From: Cyclina sinensis
Lineage: Eukaryota > Mollusca > Bivalvia > Venerida > Veneridae
Direction of reading: 5' to 3'
Length of the DNA stretch: 64,000 bases
Assembly: GCA_012932295.1 (NCBI GenBank)
Contig: JAAONU010000016.1
Span: 15,602,111 to 15,666,110, forward strand
How positions within the stretch are numbered: position 1 is the stretch's first letter; the number at the start of each line of letters is the position of its first letter. The notes under the pieces are model-generated. The model saw only the letters and a program-made list of their open reading frames with translations. It searched no databases and was not told the origin of the DNA. A program made the translations under genes and the position numbers. Shown here one piece after another: positions 63,481-64,000 of this stretch.

Positions 63481-64000
63481 GTGTTTTTGGGGGTATAAAA
63501 ATATCTTAAATTTTCACAGCACGGTATACAAATGAAGTTAATACACTGAGCTGACAATGTTTTTGCATAATTAGCAAATCTGCACTGGAACAGCATAGTC
63601 AGCATTTTTATATACGCAAGATAATCAACTAATTTCAAATAAGTTTACATGTATGCCTGATCACAATTTTTCTTAGAAAATTTCAATACAAAAAAGTTTA
63701 TTCTGCATTTTTTACTGGCATTTTAAATAATTTTATATCATTATTGTTATACTGAACTTGATACTAAATTTTGATAACTCACAATTGCACCAGTTTCTAC
63801 CTACCGGTATGTTGATTGTTAAAGGGGCTGTACTCCAGATTTGATATAAAATATTTTTTTATATAAATTAAATATCTATAGATGCCATGAGATTATAGCA
63901 ACATGATATTTCACTTCAAAACTGATATAAAAGTTTGAATAGAACCAAAAAAAAAATATATTCGCTTCAGCTTGATTTGAACTCTGGACCCTCATGTTAA
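63481..64000. other. Non-coding, possibly the start of another repeat at 63820
   Basis: AT-rich DNA. TTAAAGGGGCTGTACTCCAG at 63820 looks like the edge of an interspersed repeat that runs off the window, but this is a guess from style alone. TACCGGTA occurs at about 63802. Confidence 0.35.

Overview
This is AT-rich, intron-rich, repeat-dense animal DNA. The gene content and the repeat types (AACAAG-headed elements with internal tandem repeats, GTCC/GGAC runs and terminal hairpins; a tRNA-Lys-derived SINE) point to a bivalve mollusc, probably a clam-like heterodont. The species cannot be fixed from the sequence alone. I see no prokaryotic, viral or organellar genes.

Only two protein-coding genes can be supported, and they converge tail to tail. 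At the left edge is the last coding exon of TMEM230 (plus strand, 346-483), a two-pass membrane protein of secretory and recycling vesicles. On the minus strand lies a gene of the LZTS/FEZ1 leucine-zipper family, with three recognisable coding exons: 38010-37098 (start codon), about 12044-11847, and 10599-9486 (stop codon). Its middle intron is about 25 kb. Two problems stand out in this gene model. There is a one-base frame break near 37730-37760, and the reading phase does not match between the first and second coding exons. The 5' edge of the second exon directly abuts a 146-bp tandem array. Stop codon to stop codon, the two genes are about 9 kb apart, and long 3' UTRs probably fill part of that gap. 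Everything right of 38010 is 5' intron or upstream DNA of the LZTS gene.

The rest is repeats. At least five elements (about 2797-3195, 5163-5613, 42486-43750, 45327-45897, 61943-62745) share one plan: an AACAAG start, one short arm near the 5' end, usually an internal tandem repeat of roughly 135-150 bp, and a hairpin containing the same arm at the 3' end followed by TAA. A 5'-truncated relative lies at 12048-12540. This fits the non-autonomous pearl/Helentron-like elements described in bivalves. A TA-flanked terminal-inverted-repeat transposon (23339-24176), a tRNA-Lys-derived SINE (about 33122-33300) and a V-type SINE core (60724-60870) are also present.

From about 44 to 61 kb there is a run of minisatellites with unrelated units: mixed about 96-102 bp; TCATATCAG with a 370-bp higher-order repeat; 31 bp; 43 bp; 19 bp over 1.6 kb; and 33 bp. 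Most longer open frames in this half are by-products of these arrays and not genes.
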